Of a stretch of 64,000 bases of DNA, positions 48,301-56,880 are shown in pieces. Position numbers and translations under genes: made by a program. Every line of letters starts with the position of its first letter. Position 1 is the stretch's first letter. The notes under the pieces were generated by a model. It was not told the DNA's origin, ran no database searches, and saw only the letters and a program-made list of their open reading frames with translations. This DNA is from Clostridium sp. BJN0013 (GTDB taxonomy: Bacteria; Bacillota; Clostridia; Clostridiales; Clostridiaceae): assembly GCF_040939125.1 (NCBI RefSeq), contig NZ_CP162495.1, positions 3,968,001 to 4,032,000 on the forward strand. Direction: 5' to 3'.

Positions 48301-48801
48301 CTAGGTGATTTAGAGAAATTGTTTAAAGGTAAAAAGTTTGTGGAGTTTATAGCAGCAAATCAGTTAAAATATATATCTTTAGAGGCAGATAAGAAATTAA
48401 GGGAAATTACCTGCGGCAATTATGGACTGGAAGTAGATGAGGATGGTAAATTTTTTATTAGGGATTATAAAAATGGAGGTAAGGAAAGAGATGCTTCTAC
48501 ATTATCAGGAGGCGAAACTTTTGTCACATCTTTGGCACTAGCACTAGCATTGTCATCTCAAATACAGTTAAAAGGCAGGTCACCTTTGGAATTGTTTTTT
48601 CTGGATGAGGGCTTTGGAACCCTAGATGATAATTTACTGGAAATAGTTATGGATTCACTGGAAAAAATCCATAATGATAAATTGTCCATAGGAGTCATAA
48701 GTCATCTGGAAATTATAAAGGAAAGAATGCCTGTAAAACTTATAGTAACTGCCACTGAATCCGGAATGGGAGGCAGTAAAGTAAAAATAGAAAAAAATTA
48801 A
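45307..48801 (+). CDS. sbcC: Nuclease subunit SbcC (Rad50-like SMC ATPase)
   Basis: 1164 aa. Walker A IFGPTGSGKSTVLDGI near the start, about 900 residues of coiled coil interrupted by the zinc hook CPVCGS (about residue 577), then ABC signature LSGGETF and Walker B FFLDEGFGTLDD. Start overlaps sbcD. Structure and length are standard for the family. Mutual coiled-coil composition (Lys/Glu/Asn rich) is normal for this AT-rich genome. Confidence 0.95.
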   Translation: MKPISLKIKGLNSFENTQEIDFEKLTERGIFGIFGPTGSGKSTVLDGITLSLYGEVARKSSNFINVNCNDSHVSYQFQISEKEVKTYRVEREFRRDQKSGNVRSKGARIISIEGNTERILEEGAKNVTEKCQEILGLKLEDFTRTVVLPQGKFSEFLKLEGKDRRNMLERLFGLQKYGDDLSFKLNLKNKEEKRKFDELNGQLKGYEGINEEILETKILLMKELENNYKKTKKEYDDLEKKYNYEKELWKLQLELEEKYRELEILKKRENEIKDCEKRVKLAEGALKVKPYIDNFQSISEQIKSIKDELSNLNIRISLIRKNKNEVEMLLNKARDRKDKELPELKVKEQKIKDAMDEQRLLEKLKQEKNSLENHIKSLKEKLNNNVNHMIINENYTDNLLNKIKSKENLMETLKISEEYKRKINEGIIILANYENRMIHRDELVENIKNCQKNIKTAAYKDEILLKDINEKENTLRHYETRLNTLIKTCPGDENTLLSFQQNLSYLKTKWDKYDEYINLLDKNKDMLENLEKDLKHITSIKSKMKYNTEELEKKIYQFEKENMAIMLIHNLQEGDLCPVCGSVYRQKKEIREIDKENLEKLKFHFIEQKSKMEELTKKAIEIQTNIVSERKNTEENERKIKELGEDFKSTPTKVLEDKFYKLKQDLYKFNEEKNLLEEEIKKLKDKKNSLDINHNREATIQIQEKTQLIKLQQDLELEEEKIKLLEGQLSSLKTELSAEDFKNKANEIMERQKRISKLESEIKEMRKTLEIKQSERDKIRSYITVLKEKLSEKQTRAQEMDKSIIEKEQNIKNKVGEIGDLTYFSKKVYTLIEKIKSEYIKTEKAAREIGTEYDDLNNKIILDQSKLVNLNERNIIEEKNLKNVLEEQGFEDIYKVEKFFMNKLEMEKFNKEIQEYKNSIAKIKGAIENIYKNMEGRTLTKEQWDKTQNDKNEKSYELNKLYENKITLNKEVASINTKLSELKKLLSEKKKMEHKLGLLGDLEKLFKGKKFVEFIAANQLKYISLEADKKLREITCGNYGLEVDEDGKFFIRDYKNGGKERDASTLSGGETFVTSLALALALSSQIQLKGRSPLELFFLDEGFGTLDDNLLEIVMDSLEKIHNDKLSIGVISHLEIIKERMPVKLIVTATESGMGGSKVKIEKN

Positions 48802-48841
48802 TCCAAATTATTTAAAAAGGAGAAAGGAATACTTATAATAT

Positions 48842-50662
48842 ATGTGGAATAAAAAATTCATATCAATAAGTTTAATTTTAATAACTTTACTTTTTACATT
48901 AATGTACTTTAATAGCCCCTTAAGAAATAATAAAAATTACCCCATAGTAGCTGGTTCTTTTATACAATTGGATTTAACCCAAAATTGGAATTCAGATAAG
49001 TGGGAAAAAGAATTGACCTATCTTAAGGAAAATAAAATGGAATATCTGGTAATAACAAATGTTTCACAAACAGAAGGGGATATTACTAAAACATGTTATA
49101 AAAGTAAAAATGAAAACTTTCAAAAACTATATGGCAATGTAGATCCTGTAGACTTATGTCTAAAGAATGCTGAAAAACTAAATATTAAAGTCTTTATAGA
49201 GACAAATTTTAATAGTCAGTGGTGGCAAATATCAGGAAATGATTCCTTATGGCTAAATTCTCAAATGGAAAGAGCTAATCTTATAGCCGATGAACTATAT
49301 GAAAATTATCATTCTAAATATCCCGATGCATTTTATGGATGGTATTTTCCCTATGAAGTGGACAATGCTAAGTTCAATAAATCTAGTGATTTTGACACTC
49401 TAGCCAATGCCCTTAACATTCATATAAATTATCTTAATACAAACCAGAAACGCTTGCCAATTTTACTATCACCATTTATGAATTCTTCTGTAGGGAGTGC
49501 AAAAGAATATTCTTCAAACTGGGAATATTTATTCTCAAAAACTAATTTTAAAAGTGGAGATATATTTTGTCCCCAAGATTCTATAGGAAGTGGCAGATTA
49601 AAGCTAGATGAAGTCAATTCCTGGTATACTGCCCTTAGAAAGGCGGTAAATAAAAAGCCTGGAATGTTATTCTGGGCTAATACAGAAACCTTTGACTATG
49701 TTAATAATTCTACTGTACCACTAGATAGATTTTTAAAACAACTTAAACTAGAACAACCTACTGTAGATAATATACTCTGTTTTTCATACAGCCATTACTA
49801 CAGTCCAAACAACATATCCAGTGGATTTAATGAAGCATATTCCTATTATGTAAAAAAAGGAAAACTTCCTAATAAAAAATTAGATATACCCCAAAATCTT
49901 AATGTAGCTGTCATAGAAAAAAATAAATTTAAAATAACCTGGTCAGCTCCAAAAAAAACTGATAATATTTGTGGATATGAAATTTATAGAAATAATATTT
50001 TAATTTCAAGAATTATGGTCCAAAGAAAATATGGCGGTGATCCTAAAGTATTTTCCAATACTATTGTAGATATGCCTATACTGAAAGAAGATGTAAAATC
50101 CTATACCTATAAGGTAAGAGCTTTAGACTTTTCAGGTAATCTATCAAAACCATCTAATTTGGTAACAGTTAATGTGGATTCTATCAAAAAGCTGCCTAAT
50201 ATAGTTTCTAAAAATTGTACCTATACTCTTTCCCCTATGCCCCATGAAAATTATAATGACCCCAAACTTACCAAAATTACAGATGGAAAATATTCTTCTA
50301 TAAACTCGGTAAAAGACAAAAGTTTTATAGGGTGGTACAATGATGCCTTAAATATAAATATAGATTTAGGGAAGGTAATGCCTGTACAACAATTTATGGT
50401 AAGCTATCTAAGAGATCCTATTCCTTGGGCTGAGCTGCCTGATAGAGCTTCTATTTCCATATCACAAGATGGTATAAATTTTACTCCAGTAGGACTTATA
50501 AGAATTCCCTCTATCCCCTTTTCTGATAGATATGGTTCTAAATATCCCTTGTACCTTACACTGGATACCCCTGTAAATGCCAGATATGTAAAGCTATTTT
50601 CTGTTACTAAGGCTAATCACTATACTTTTATAGATGAATTTGAAGTAAGAAATACTCAATAG
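48842..50662 (+). CDS. Membrane-anchored DUF4434 glycosidase-like protein with Fn3 and F5/8-type C domains
   Basis: 606 aa. One membrane helix (about 7-23) anchors the rest outside. Residues 36-345 match the DUF4434 TIM-barrel fold (FIQLDLTQNWNSDKWEKEL, WYFPYEVDN). Residues about 350-455 form a fibronectin III domain (NLNVAVIEKNKFKITWSAP). Residues about 462-604 form a discoidin-like carbohydrate-binding domain (NINIDLGKVMPVQQFMVSYL). Likely acts on or binds a surface polysaccharide. It lies alone between sbcC and ogt; substrate unknown. Confidence 0.8.
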   Translation: MWNKKFISISLILITLLFTLMYFNSPLRNNKNYPIVAGSFIQLDLTQNWNSDKWEKELTYLKENKMEYLVITNVSQTEGDITKTCYKSKNENFQKLYGNVDPVDLCLKNAEKLNIKVFIETNFNSQWWQISGNDSLWLNSQMERANLIADELYENYHSKYPDAFYGWYFPYEVDNAKFNKSSDFDTLANALNIHINYLNTNQKRLPILLSPFMNSSVGSAKEYSSNWEYLFSKTNFKSGDIFCPQDSIGSGRLKLDEVNSWYTALRKAVNKKPGMLFWANTETFDYVNNSTVPLDRFLKQLKLEQPTVDNILCFSYSHYYSPNNISSGFNEAYSYYVKKGKLPNKKLDIPQNLNVAVIEKNKFKITWSAPKKTDNICGYEIYRNNILISRIMVQRKYGGDPKVFSNTIVDMPILKEDVKSYTYKVRALDFSGNLSKPSNLVTVNVDSIKKLPNIVSKNCTYTLSPMPHENYNDPKLTKITDGKYSSINSVKDKSFIGWYNDALNINIDLGKVMPVQQFMVSYLRDPIPWAELPDRASISISQDGINFTPVGLIRIPSIPFSDRYGSKYPLYLTLDTPVNARYVKLFSVTKANHYTFIDEFEVRNTQ

Positions 50663-50692
50663 AGATTTCTATAATAGAAAGAAGGTATTAAT

Positions 50693-51166
50693 ATGAAAAT
50701 TTCACACACCTGCTATTATCCTTCTCCTATTGGAACTATCAAAATAGATAGTGATAATATAGGAATAACTTCTATACTATTTTTAGACTATGAACCAAAA
50801 ATCATAAATAATAATGAATGCTGTACGTATATAAAAAATTGTATAACTCAGCTGGAGGAATATTTTAAAGGCACTAGAAAAACTTTCTCAATTAAATTGC
50901 ATATCTCTGACACTCCCTTTAGAGAAAAAGTGTGGAAGGAACTTCTAAAGATCCCATATGGCCGTACCTGTTCTTACTATGATATAGCTAACTCAATAAA
51001 TAATAAAAATGCTGTTAGAGCCGTAGGGGGTGCAAACCACCATAATAAAATAAGCATAATTATACCCTGCCATAGAGTTATAGGTAAAGATGGAAGTTTA
51101 ACTGGATATGGCGGTGGACTATGGCGAAAAAAATGGCTTTTAGAACATGAACAGAAATATAAATGA
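50693..51166 (+). CDS. ogt: Methylated-DNA-protein-cysteine methyltransferase
   Basis: 157 aa. Active-site Cys 126 in IIIPCHRVIG, helix-turn-helix GRTCSYYDIANSI and FREKVWKELLKIPYG. Removes O6-alkyl groups from guanine by suicide transfer. AGAAGG upstream of ATG. Short N-terminal domain, typical of the Ogt form in Firmicutes. Confidence 0.93.
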   Translation: MKISHTCYYPSPIGTIKIDSDNIGITSILFLDYEPKIINNNECCTYIKNCITQLEEYFKGTRKTFSIKLHISDTPFREKVWKELLKIPYGRTCSYYDIANSINNKNAVRAVGGANHHNKISIIIPCHRVIGKDGSLTGYGGGLWRKKWLLEHEQKYK

Positions 51167-51269
51167 TACCAACATATTTTTTTATAATCATTGACAATAA
51201 ATTTCATAAATATTATAATTTTAAAGTAAAGATTTAAATTATGATAAATTTTAACGTATAGAACTAAAA

Positions 51270-51528
51270 ACGATGATGAGAAGAGTAGGTATAGAAACTT
51301 TCTAAAGCGAATTGGTTATGGTGGGAGTCCAATGTAAGCCTATATTAAAGAACATCTCAAAGTTTCTAACTGAAACCTTTACGGAAGTAGGCTTAGAGGT
51401 ATTCAATGCCTTAAAATTGAAGGATAAAATATTTAGATTTTATCCTAAGAGTTGGTCATGTTTATGACAAATTGGGTGGTACCGCGAACTAAGTCTTTCG
51501 TCCCTTTAGGGATGAAAGACTTTTATTA
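51270..51528 (+). promoter_or_regulatory. T-box riboswitch specific for tRNA-Asn
   Basis: The leader holds a stem I whose strand TGAGA pairs with TCTCA; the specifier loop has AAC (51351-51353), the Asn codon. The T-box AAATTGGGTGGTACCGCGAA lies at 51470-51489. A strong terminator follows: AAGTCTTTCGTCCC / GGGATGAAAGACTT and T-tract (51490-51525). Uncharged tRNA-Asn should favour the antiterminator and so asnS transcription. Confidence 0.93.
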
Positions 51529-51559
51529 ATAACATAATAAATTTACGGAGGAAAATACC

Positions 51560-52951
51560 ATGGAAAAAGCATTAGTAAAATCTCTTTACAGAGAAACTGA
51601 AAAATTTATAAATAAAGATATCAACATCTCAGGCTGGATAAGAACTATAAGAGATTCTAAATCCTTTGCTTTTATAGAATTGAACGATGGATCATTTTTT
51701 AAGAATGTTCAGATAGTTTTAGATGATAAAATAGAAAATTTTAAAGAAATAATAAGATTACCTATCAGTTCATCATTATCTGTGAAGGGTACTTTAATTT
51801 TGACTCCAAATACAAAACAACCTTTCGAAATTAAAGCTAAAAAAATATCTTTAGAAGGAACTTCATCCTCAGACTACCCTCTTCAAAAGAAAAGACATAC
51901 TCTTGAGTATTTAAGAACCATAGCTCACTTAAGACCAAGAAGTAATACCTTTTCCGCTGTATTTAGAGTTCGTTCCATCGCAGCCTATGCCGTACATAAA
52001 TTCTTCCAGGAAAAAGATTTTGTATATGTAAATACTCCTATAATCACAGGCAGTGACTGCGAAGGTGCTGGCGAAATGTTTAGAATAACTACAATGGATT
52101 TAAATAATATACCTAAAAAAGAAGATAAAACTACAGACTTTTCTAAAGATTTCTTTGGTAAAGAAACAAATCTAACTGTAAGTGGCCAGCTATCTGCTGA
52201 AACTATGGCTCTTGCTTTTAGAAACGTATATACCTTTGGTCCTACTTTCAGGGCAGAAGATTCAAATACTTCAAGACATGCAGCTGAATTTTGGATGATA
52301 GAACCTGAAATGGCTTTTGCAGAACTGAAAGATTATATGGATATTGCAGAAGAACTTGTAAAATATATAATAAATTATGTACTTGAAAAAGCTCCTGAAG
52401 AAATGGCATTTTTCAATTCATTCATTGATAAATCTCTCTTTGACAGATTAAACAACGTAACTAATTCAGAATTTGGAAGAATAACTTACACTGAAGCTGT
52501 AGATATTTTACAAAAAAGCGGTGCATCTTTTCAATATCCAGTAGAATGGGGTATTGACCTTCAAACAGAACATGAGCGATATTTAACAGAAAAAGTATTT
52601 AAAAAGCCTATATTTGTTACAGACTATCCAAAAGCTATAAAAGCCTTTTATATGAGAGAAAATGAAGACGGAAAAACAGTTGCCGCTGCAGACCTTTTAG
52701 TACCAGGGGTAGGAGAAATAGTAGGGGGAAGCCAAAGAGAAGAAAGACTATCTATTCTTGAAAATAGAATAACAGAATTCGGTCTTAATAAAGAAGATTA
52801 TTGGTGGTACCTGGAACTTAGAAAATATGGTGAAACCAAACACTCTGGTTTTGGATTAGGTTTCGAAAGAATAATTATGTATATAACAGGTATGTCTAAT
52901 ATAAGAGATGTAATTCCATTTCCTAGGACACCAGGTTCCGCCGAATTTTAA
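51560..52951 (+). CDS. asnS: Asparaginyl-tRNA synthetase
   Basis: 463 aa. OB-fold anticodon domain (1-110, [21 protein letters not shown]) followed by a class II core (motif 2 [21 protein letters not shown], motif 3 [10 protein letters not shown]). The QLSAETMAL pattern and length mark AsnRS, not AspRS. ATG with GGAGGA. Its leader is an Asn T-box. Confidence 0.97.
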   Translation: MEKALVKSLYRETEKFINKDINISGWIRTIRDSKSFAFIELNDGSFFKNVQIVLDDKIENFKEIIRLPISSSLSVKGTLILTPNTKQPFEIKAKKISLEGTSSSDYPLQKKRHTLEYLRTIAHLRPRSNTFSAVFRVRSIAAYAVHKFFQEKDFVYVNTPIITGSDCEGAGEMFRITTMDLNNIPKKEDKTTDFSKDFFGKETNLTVSGQLSAETMALAFRNVYTFGPTFRAEDSNTSRHAAEFWMIEPEMAFAELKDYMDIAEELVKYIINYVLEKAPEEMAFFNSFIDKSLFDRLNNVTNSEFGRITYTEAVDILQKSGASFQYPVEWGIDLQTEHERYLTEKVFKKPIFVTDYPKAIKAFYMRENEDGKTVAAADLLVPGVGEIVGGSQREERLSILENRITEFGLNKEDYWWYLELRKYGETKHSGFGLGFERIIMYITGMSNIRDVIPFPRTPGSAEF

Positions 52952-52975
52952 AATATTAATTGGAGGAGAAAAGCT

Positions 52976-53221
52976 TTGGAAAAAAGAATTGCTGTAGTTG
53001 GAATAGTTGTGGAAGATCTTGAGAATGCTTCAATTGTAAATAGTATACTTCATTCTTTCTCAGATATTATAGTGGGAAGATTAGGTATTCCCTACAAGGA
53101 AAAAAATATTTCAGTTATATCAATAATAGTAGATGGAACTTCTGACGAAATAAGTTCTATGACTGGAAAATTAGGCAGAATAAATGGAGTAACTGTAAAA
53201 ACAGCTATTACCAAAAAATAA
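52976..53221 (+). CDS. TM1266-family iron-only hydrogenase system regulator (putative)
   Basis: 81 aa, start TTG at 52976 with TGGAGGAGA upstream. Sequence EKRIAVVGIVVEDLENASIV, SDIIVGRLGIP and the ending GRINGVTVKTAITKK match the small ACT-like TM1266 family, which is annotated as a regulator of [FeFe] hydrogenase systems from gene context. It is 25 bp after asnS and probably co-transcribed. The divergent hydrogenase of this window lies 28 kb away. Confidence 0.75.
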   Translation: MEKRIAVVGIVVEDLENASIVNSILHSFSDIIVGRLGIPYKEKNISVISIIVDGTSDEISSMTGKLGRINGVTVKTAITKK

Positions 53222-53267
53222 CTTTCCTAAAAATACACAATTATCAAATAACATACTTTTATTTAAT

Positions 53268-53305
53268 AAGACTTCTATGATTTCATATAAAATTATAGAA
53301 GCCTT
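53268..53305 (+). terminator. Terminator after the asnS transcript
   Basis: AAGACTTCTAT and ATAGAAGCCTT arms (one mismatch), followed by ACTTTTATAT. The rest of the gap to 53531 is AT-rich with no gene seen. Confidence 0.6.
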
Positions 53306-53531
53306 ACTTTTATATACATATAAGGTATATTTGATCATAGAAAAAACAGTCCTATATTTTTACTACAATTTACAGTAATCGTTATAAATCAATTTATTTT
53401 AAAAATTTAAAATAAATTTTTACTGTAACCGGTTGCACATTGTTTTAATATATATCAATTTTAGCTAAAATATTATTAAGTGAAAAAATTTCTTTACAAT
53501 AATTATATCAATATGGAAAGGCGGTCTGTTT

Positions 53532-54011
53532 ATGGATCTTGTAAAATTATTTGAATTGCAAGAAAACTTAGATGAAAGAACAAAAAAAAATATTCCTATG
53601 AAAAAAAAAGATTTACTTTCACAAAAGACTCTTGCACTTCAAGTAAAAATAGCTGAACTGGCTAATGAAACTCAATGTTTCAAATTCTGGACTAATGATG
53701 CACCTACCAATAAGGATTTAATTTTAAAAAGTTATGTAGATTGCTTATACTTCATATTGACTTTAGGACTTGAAAAAGGGTTTACAGATATTAAAGTAAA
53801 CATAAAAGTTAATGAAGATATTATTACATCACAATTTTTAAACATATATATTGATATAAATGATTTTATAGTCTGTTCTTCCAAGGATCACTATATCACT
53901 CTATTCGAAGATTTTATAAGTTTAGGGGAAAAATTAGGATTGTCTATAAATGAAATAGAAACTGCTTACTGTTATAATAATTTTCTCCATAAAGAAAAAT
54001 TCAAATGTTAG
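53532..54011 (+). CDS. Dimeric all-alpha dUTPase-like pyrophosphohydrolase
   Basis: 159 aa. Starts MDLVKLFELQENLDERTKKN; has AELANETQCFKFW and SYVDCLYFILTLGLEKGF, the helix pair of the dimeric dUTPase (MazG-related) family with its acidic metal residues. These enzymes hydrolyse dUTP to dUMP. AAAGGCGG ribosome site. A very strong terminator follows directly. Confidence 0.85.
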   Translation: MDLVKLFELQENLDERTKKNIPMKKKDLLSQKTLALQVKIAELANETQCFKFWTNDAPTNKDLILKSYVDCLYFILTLGLEKGFTDIKVNIKVNEDIITSQFLNIYIDINDFIVCSSKDHYITLFEDFISLGEKLGLSINEIETAYCYNNFLHKEKFKC

Positions 54012-54054
54012 GAGACCATTCTCTGTATGTTATTTAATACAGAGAATGGTCTCT
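54012..54054 (+). terminator. Terminator after the dUTPase-like gene
   Basis: GAGACCATTCTCTGTAT and ATACAGAGAATGGTCTC: perfect 17-bp stem, 8-base loop. Confidence 0.85.
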
Positions 54055-54151
54055 TCAACTAATCAATCCATATTTAAAACTTCATATTTATTTAATTTTA
54101 ATAATATATCATCTTCATGGTTAAACTAACCTTCAGGAAGGTGATATATTT

Positions 54152-54583
54152 ATGCTTGGTATATTATATGCAATAATATCAGGAGTCAGTATGAGTATAC
54201 AAGGTGTATTCAATACAAGACTCAGTGAAAAAATAGGACTATGGTTAACAAACGCAATAGTACAAGGCATTGGTTTCATAATAACCCTTATAATAGTTTT
54301 TATGATTAAGGATAAAAATTTATCAAATTTAAGTTGTTGTAGAAAGCTATATTTTCTAGGAGGAGCCTTAGGGGTGGTTATAATTTTTACTGTGATGCAG
54401 GGAATTAAACTTTTAGGGGTAACTCACTGTATTGCTATAATTCTAACAGCACAGCTTATAGCCGCAGCTGTAATTGACTTTTTCGGTTTATTCGATTCTC
54501 CCCAAATTAATTTTACCTTAAATAAAATAGTAGGCATTGCAGTAATGATAGTAGGTATTGTTATATTGAAATGGAAAGGATAA
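54152..54583 (+). CDS. Small DMT-superfamily membrane protein (DUF606/YdcZ type)
   Basis: 143 aa with about five membrane helices. GILYAIISGVSMSIQGVFN is the typical DUF606 start, and GGALGVVIIFTVMQGIKLLG the central motif. Members are half-size relatives of EamA drug/metabolite transporters and often pair. AAGGTGAT ribosome site. Substrate unknown. Confidence 0.82.
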   Translation: MLGILYAIISGVSMSIQGVFNTRLSEKIGLWLTNAIVQGIGFIITLIIVFMIKDKNLSNLSCCRKLYFLGGALGVVIIFTVMQGIKLLGVTHCIAIILTAQLIAAAVIDFFGLFDSPQINFTLNKIVGIAVMIVGIVILKWKG

Positions 54584-54682
54584 TTTATATTTTATAATTA
54601 TATATTAATTATTACACTTAATATCACATATATTATTAAATAACATTATAATATTATTGTAATTAATTTTAAGGTGAAAAAT

Positions 54683-55882
54683 ATGTTTTCTATTAAAAAC
54701 AAATTAGAATCTAATTTAAAAATATCCTTAGATGAGGGACTATATAAAAATTACAGAGTAATAATAAAATGTACTTCCTTACCAGAGGCTATAGAAAAAA
54801 AAATAAAAACATATAATGGTACTATAATACATTCTATTTCAATGATAAACTGTATATGTGCCACATTAACTCCTCGTTCTATAAATAGGATAATTGAATT
54901 TCCTCAAGTAAGTTTTATAACAAATGATTATTTTGCTTTGCTTTGTGGCGAAAAAGGTGTTCTTGCTTCAAATGGAATAACATTTCAAGGAAGATATAAG
55001 CTTACAGGAAAAGATGTATGTATAGGAGTAATAGATTCAGGTACTTACCCACATTCAGATCTTTTAAATCCTAAAAATAAAATAAAAAAGTTTGTAGATT
55101 TGGTAGGTAATTATAAATATCCCTATGACGATAACGGTCATGGCACTTTTATAAGTGGAATTATATGCGGAAGTGGTATTCAATCTAAGGGTCTATACAG
55201 AGGCATTGCAGAGGGTAGTAGTATTTATTCTGTGAAAGCTTTTAATTCTATTGGGAAAGGTTATATATCTGATATTTTATTTTCACTTCAATTATTAATG
55301 CAAGAAAGTATTGATGAAAATATAAAAGTGATTTGTCTACCTTTCGAATTAGAAATAAATGATTATTTTATACTATCCTTATTTGAAAAATTTTTTGAAG
55401 AAGCTGTAAAATCAAATATAACTGTTGTAGTTCCCACAGGACATCAAGGCGATTCAGAGGGTAGTATGCGAGGTATAGCTACCTTAAAGAATTGTATAAC
55501 TGTAGCAGGCATAGACACAACCTCTAAAATTCAAAAACCGTATAAGTACTCTTCTTGTGGCCCTATTAACAAAATAGAAAAACCCAATCTGGCTGCCGCC
55601 TCTGTAAACATATGTTCTATAAATGCAAATACAAGTTATATTTCTGAAAGAAATGGAATGAAATTATATCCTAAAGTATTAGAAAAACCCTATACATGCT
55701 ATAGCGGAACTTCCTGTGCTGCCGCTTATATAAGTGGTGTCTGTTCTCTTATGTATGAAAATAATCCCGAACTTACATTTAAAGATTTAACCTCCCTTTT
55801 AAAAGTATGCTGTAATTCTTTAGATATGACAAAATATTGTCAGGGTTCTGGTATGCTGGATCTTGAGAAATTATTGCCATAA
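54683..55882 (+). CDS. Subtilisin-like serine protease (S8) with His in the oxyanion position
   Basis: 399 aa from ATG at 54683 (AAGGTG six bases before). No signal peptide is evident. Catalytic Asp 118 (VIDSGTYPHSD), His 153 (NGHGTFISGI) and Ser 344 (YSGTSCAAAYISG) are present. The position usually filled by the oxyanion Asn in AAGN reads VVPTGHQGD, with His 254. Residues 1-95 resemble a short propeptide-like region. Related to clostridial Csp/intracellular subtilases; may be cytosolic. Activity uncertain because of the Asn change. Confidence 0.85.
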   Translation: MFSIKNKLESNLKISLDEGLYKNYRVIIKCTSLPEAIEKKIKTYNGTIIHSISMINCICATLTPRSINRIIEFPQVSFITNDYFALLCGEKGVLASNGITFQGRYKLTGKDVCIGVIDSGTYPHSDLLNPKNKIKKFVDLVGNYKYPYDDNGHGTFISGIICGSGIQSKGLYRGIAEGSSIYSVKAFNSIGKGYISDILFSLQLLMQESIDENIKVICLPFELEINDYFILSLFEKFFEEAVKSNITVVVPTGHQGDSEGSMRGIATLKNCITVAGIDTTSKIQKPYKYSSCGPINKIEKPNLAAASVNICSINANTSYISERNGMKLYPKVLEKPYTCYSGTSCAAAYISGVCSLMYENNPELTFKDLTSLLKVCCNSLDMTKYCQGSGMLDLEKLLP

Positions 55883-55978
55883 ACAAACCTAAAATTTACA
55901 AACTATTTAAACCTTAGTTAAAGTATGCTATTATGAATATATACTTTAATTTAATAACTATTAAAAATTAAAATTTAT

Positions 55979-56050
55979 AAGGAGGTGTAAACTGTTATTT
56001 TAAAACAATTATAAAAAACAGTTTTTATAAGTTTTAATAACGGTGTTGCT
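55979..56050 (+). promoter_or_regulatory. Ferritin leader: strong Shine-Dalgarno then a long hairpin before the ATG
   Basis: AAGGAGGTG at 55979-55987 is 63 nt from the ATG. Between, 55994-56041 can form about 20 bp: GTTATT/AATAAC, AAAAC/GTTTT and TTATAAAAA/TTTTTATAA with small bulges. Folding would leave about 15 nt between the site and the ATG. A weak GGTG also lies five bases before the ATG. Confidence 0.55.
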
Positions 56051-56560
56051 ATGATAAGCGAAAGATTAACAAATTTTATAAACGATCAAATAAATTTTGA
56101 GTACTACTCTGCTAATATTTACTTAGCTATGCAAGCATATTTTGCAGGACAAAATCTAAACGGCTTTACAAATTTTTTTAAAGTTCAAATAGAAGAAGAA
56201 AATTTTCATGCTACAAAACTTTTCAATTATTTAAATCAAGTAGGCGCCAGGGTTATTATAAAAGGTTTCCCAGATCCTGAAAATAATTATGAATCACCTC
56301 TGGCAGCCTTCGAAGCAGCTTTAGCCCACGAACAAAAAGTTACACAAAGATTTAATAATTTAATGGAAATAGCCAGAGAAGATAAAGATTATGCTTCAAT
56401 AGGTTTTCTTCAATGGTTTATAGATGAGCAAGTTGAAGAAGAAGATACTTTTAATAATGCTATACAGGCATTAAAAAGAATAGGTGATAATCCTGCCGCA
56501 CTTTACTTATACGACCAGGAACTGGCAAATAGAACTTTTACTCCACCAACTACTGTATAA
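56051..56560 (+). CDS. ftnA: Ferritin
   Basis: 169 aa. ISERLTNFINDQINFEYYSANIYLAMQ, IEEENFHATKLFNYL and EQVEEEDTF contain the ferroxidase Glu/His ligands (Glu 17, Glu 50, His 53 and further Glu). Forms a 24-mer that stores iron and protects against oxygen. Expected family length. The leader has an unusual hairpin. A copy of the dispersed repeat begins three bases past the stop codon. Confidence 0.93.
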   Translation: MISERLTNFINDQINFEYYSANIYLAMQAYFAGQNLNGFTNFFKVQIEEENFHATKLFNYLNQVGARVIIKGFPDPENNYESPLAAFEAALAHEQKVTQRFNNLMEIAREDKDYASIGFLQWFIDEQVEEEDTFNNAIQALKRIGDNPAALYLYDQELANRTFTPPTTV

Positions 56561-56563
56561 TCC

Positions 56564-56749
56564 ATCAAGTGATTTTAAGGTTCAGGTGGAGTTTGCTTAT
56601 GAGAAATGCTTATCCCATCTGAACCTTATTAACAGTATTCTTAGTGTCTTTAGCACTTAGAATACGTTATCCTTTAGGGGAAGAACTTATCTAGGCGCGT
56701 ATCAGTGCTTATCTCCAACTTTGGATAAAATGGTAGCATTAGGATAAAA
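56564..56749 (-). repeat. Dispersed intergenic repeat, copy F, with a nested palindrome
   Basis: 186 bp, about 40 bp longer than other copies, antisense to ferritin. On the minus strand it reads TTATCCTAATGC..., TCCA/TGGA inner stem, GATAAGTTCTTC, then an inserted palindrome GTATTCTAAGTG / CACTAAGAATAC (56635-56665), then AAGGTTCAGATGGG and CACCTGAACCTT. Confidence 0.82.
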
Positions 56750-56761
56750 ATTCACATAAAT

Positions 56762-56812
56762 AAAAATAACTACACAAAGGAATAGTTTAGTCTATTCTTT
56801 GTAGTTATTTTT
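56762..56812. terminator. Bidirectional terminator between ferritin and accA
   Basis: AAAAATAACTACA and TGTAGTTATTTTT with an inner AAAGGAATAG/CTATTCTTT extension form a long stem with T-tracts on both strands. Confidence 0.8.
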
Positions 56813-56880
56813 ATTATTAGACTCTTCACTTAAAATATATATTCTTTTGCATATACTTAACACCTAAAATTAAAAATATC

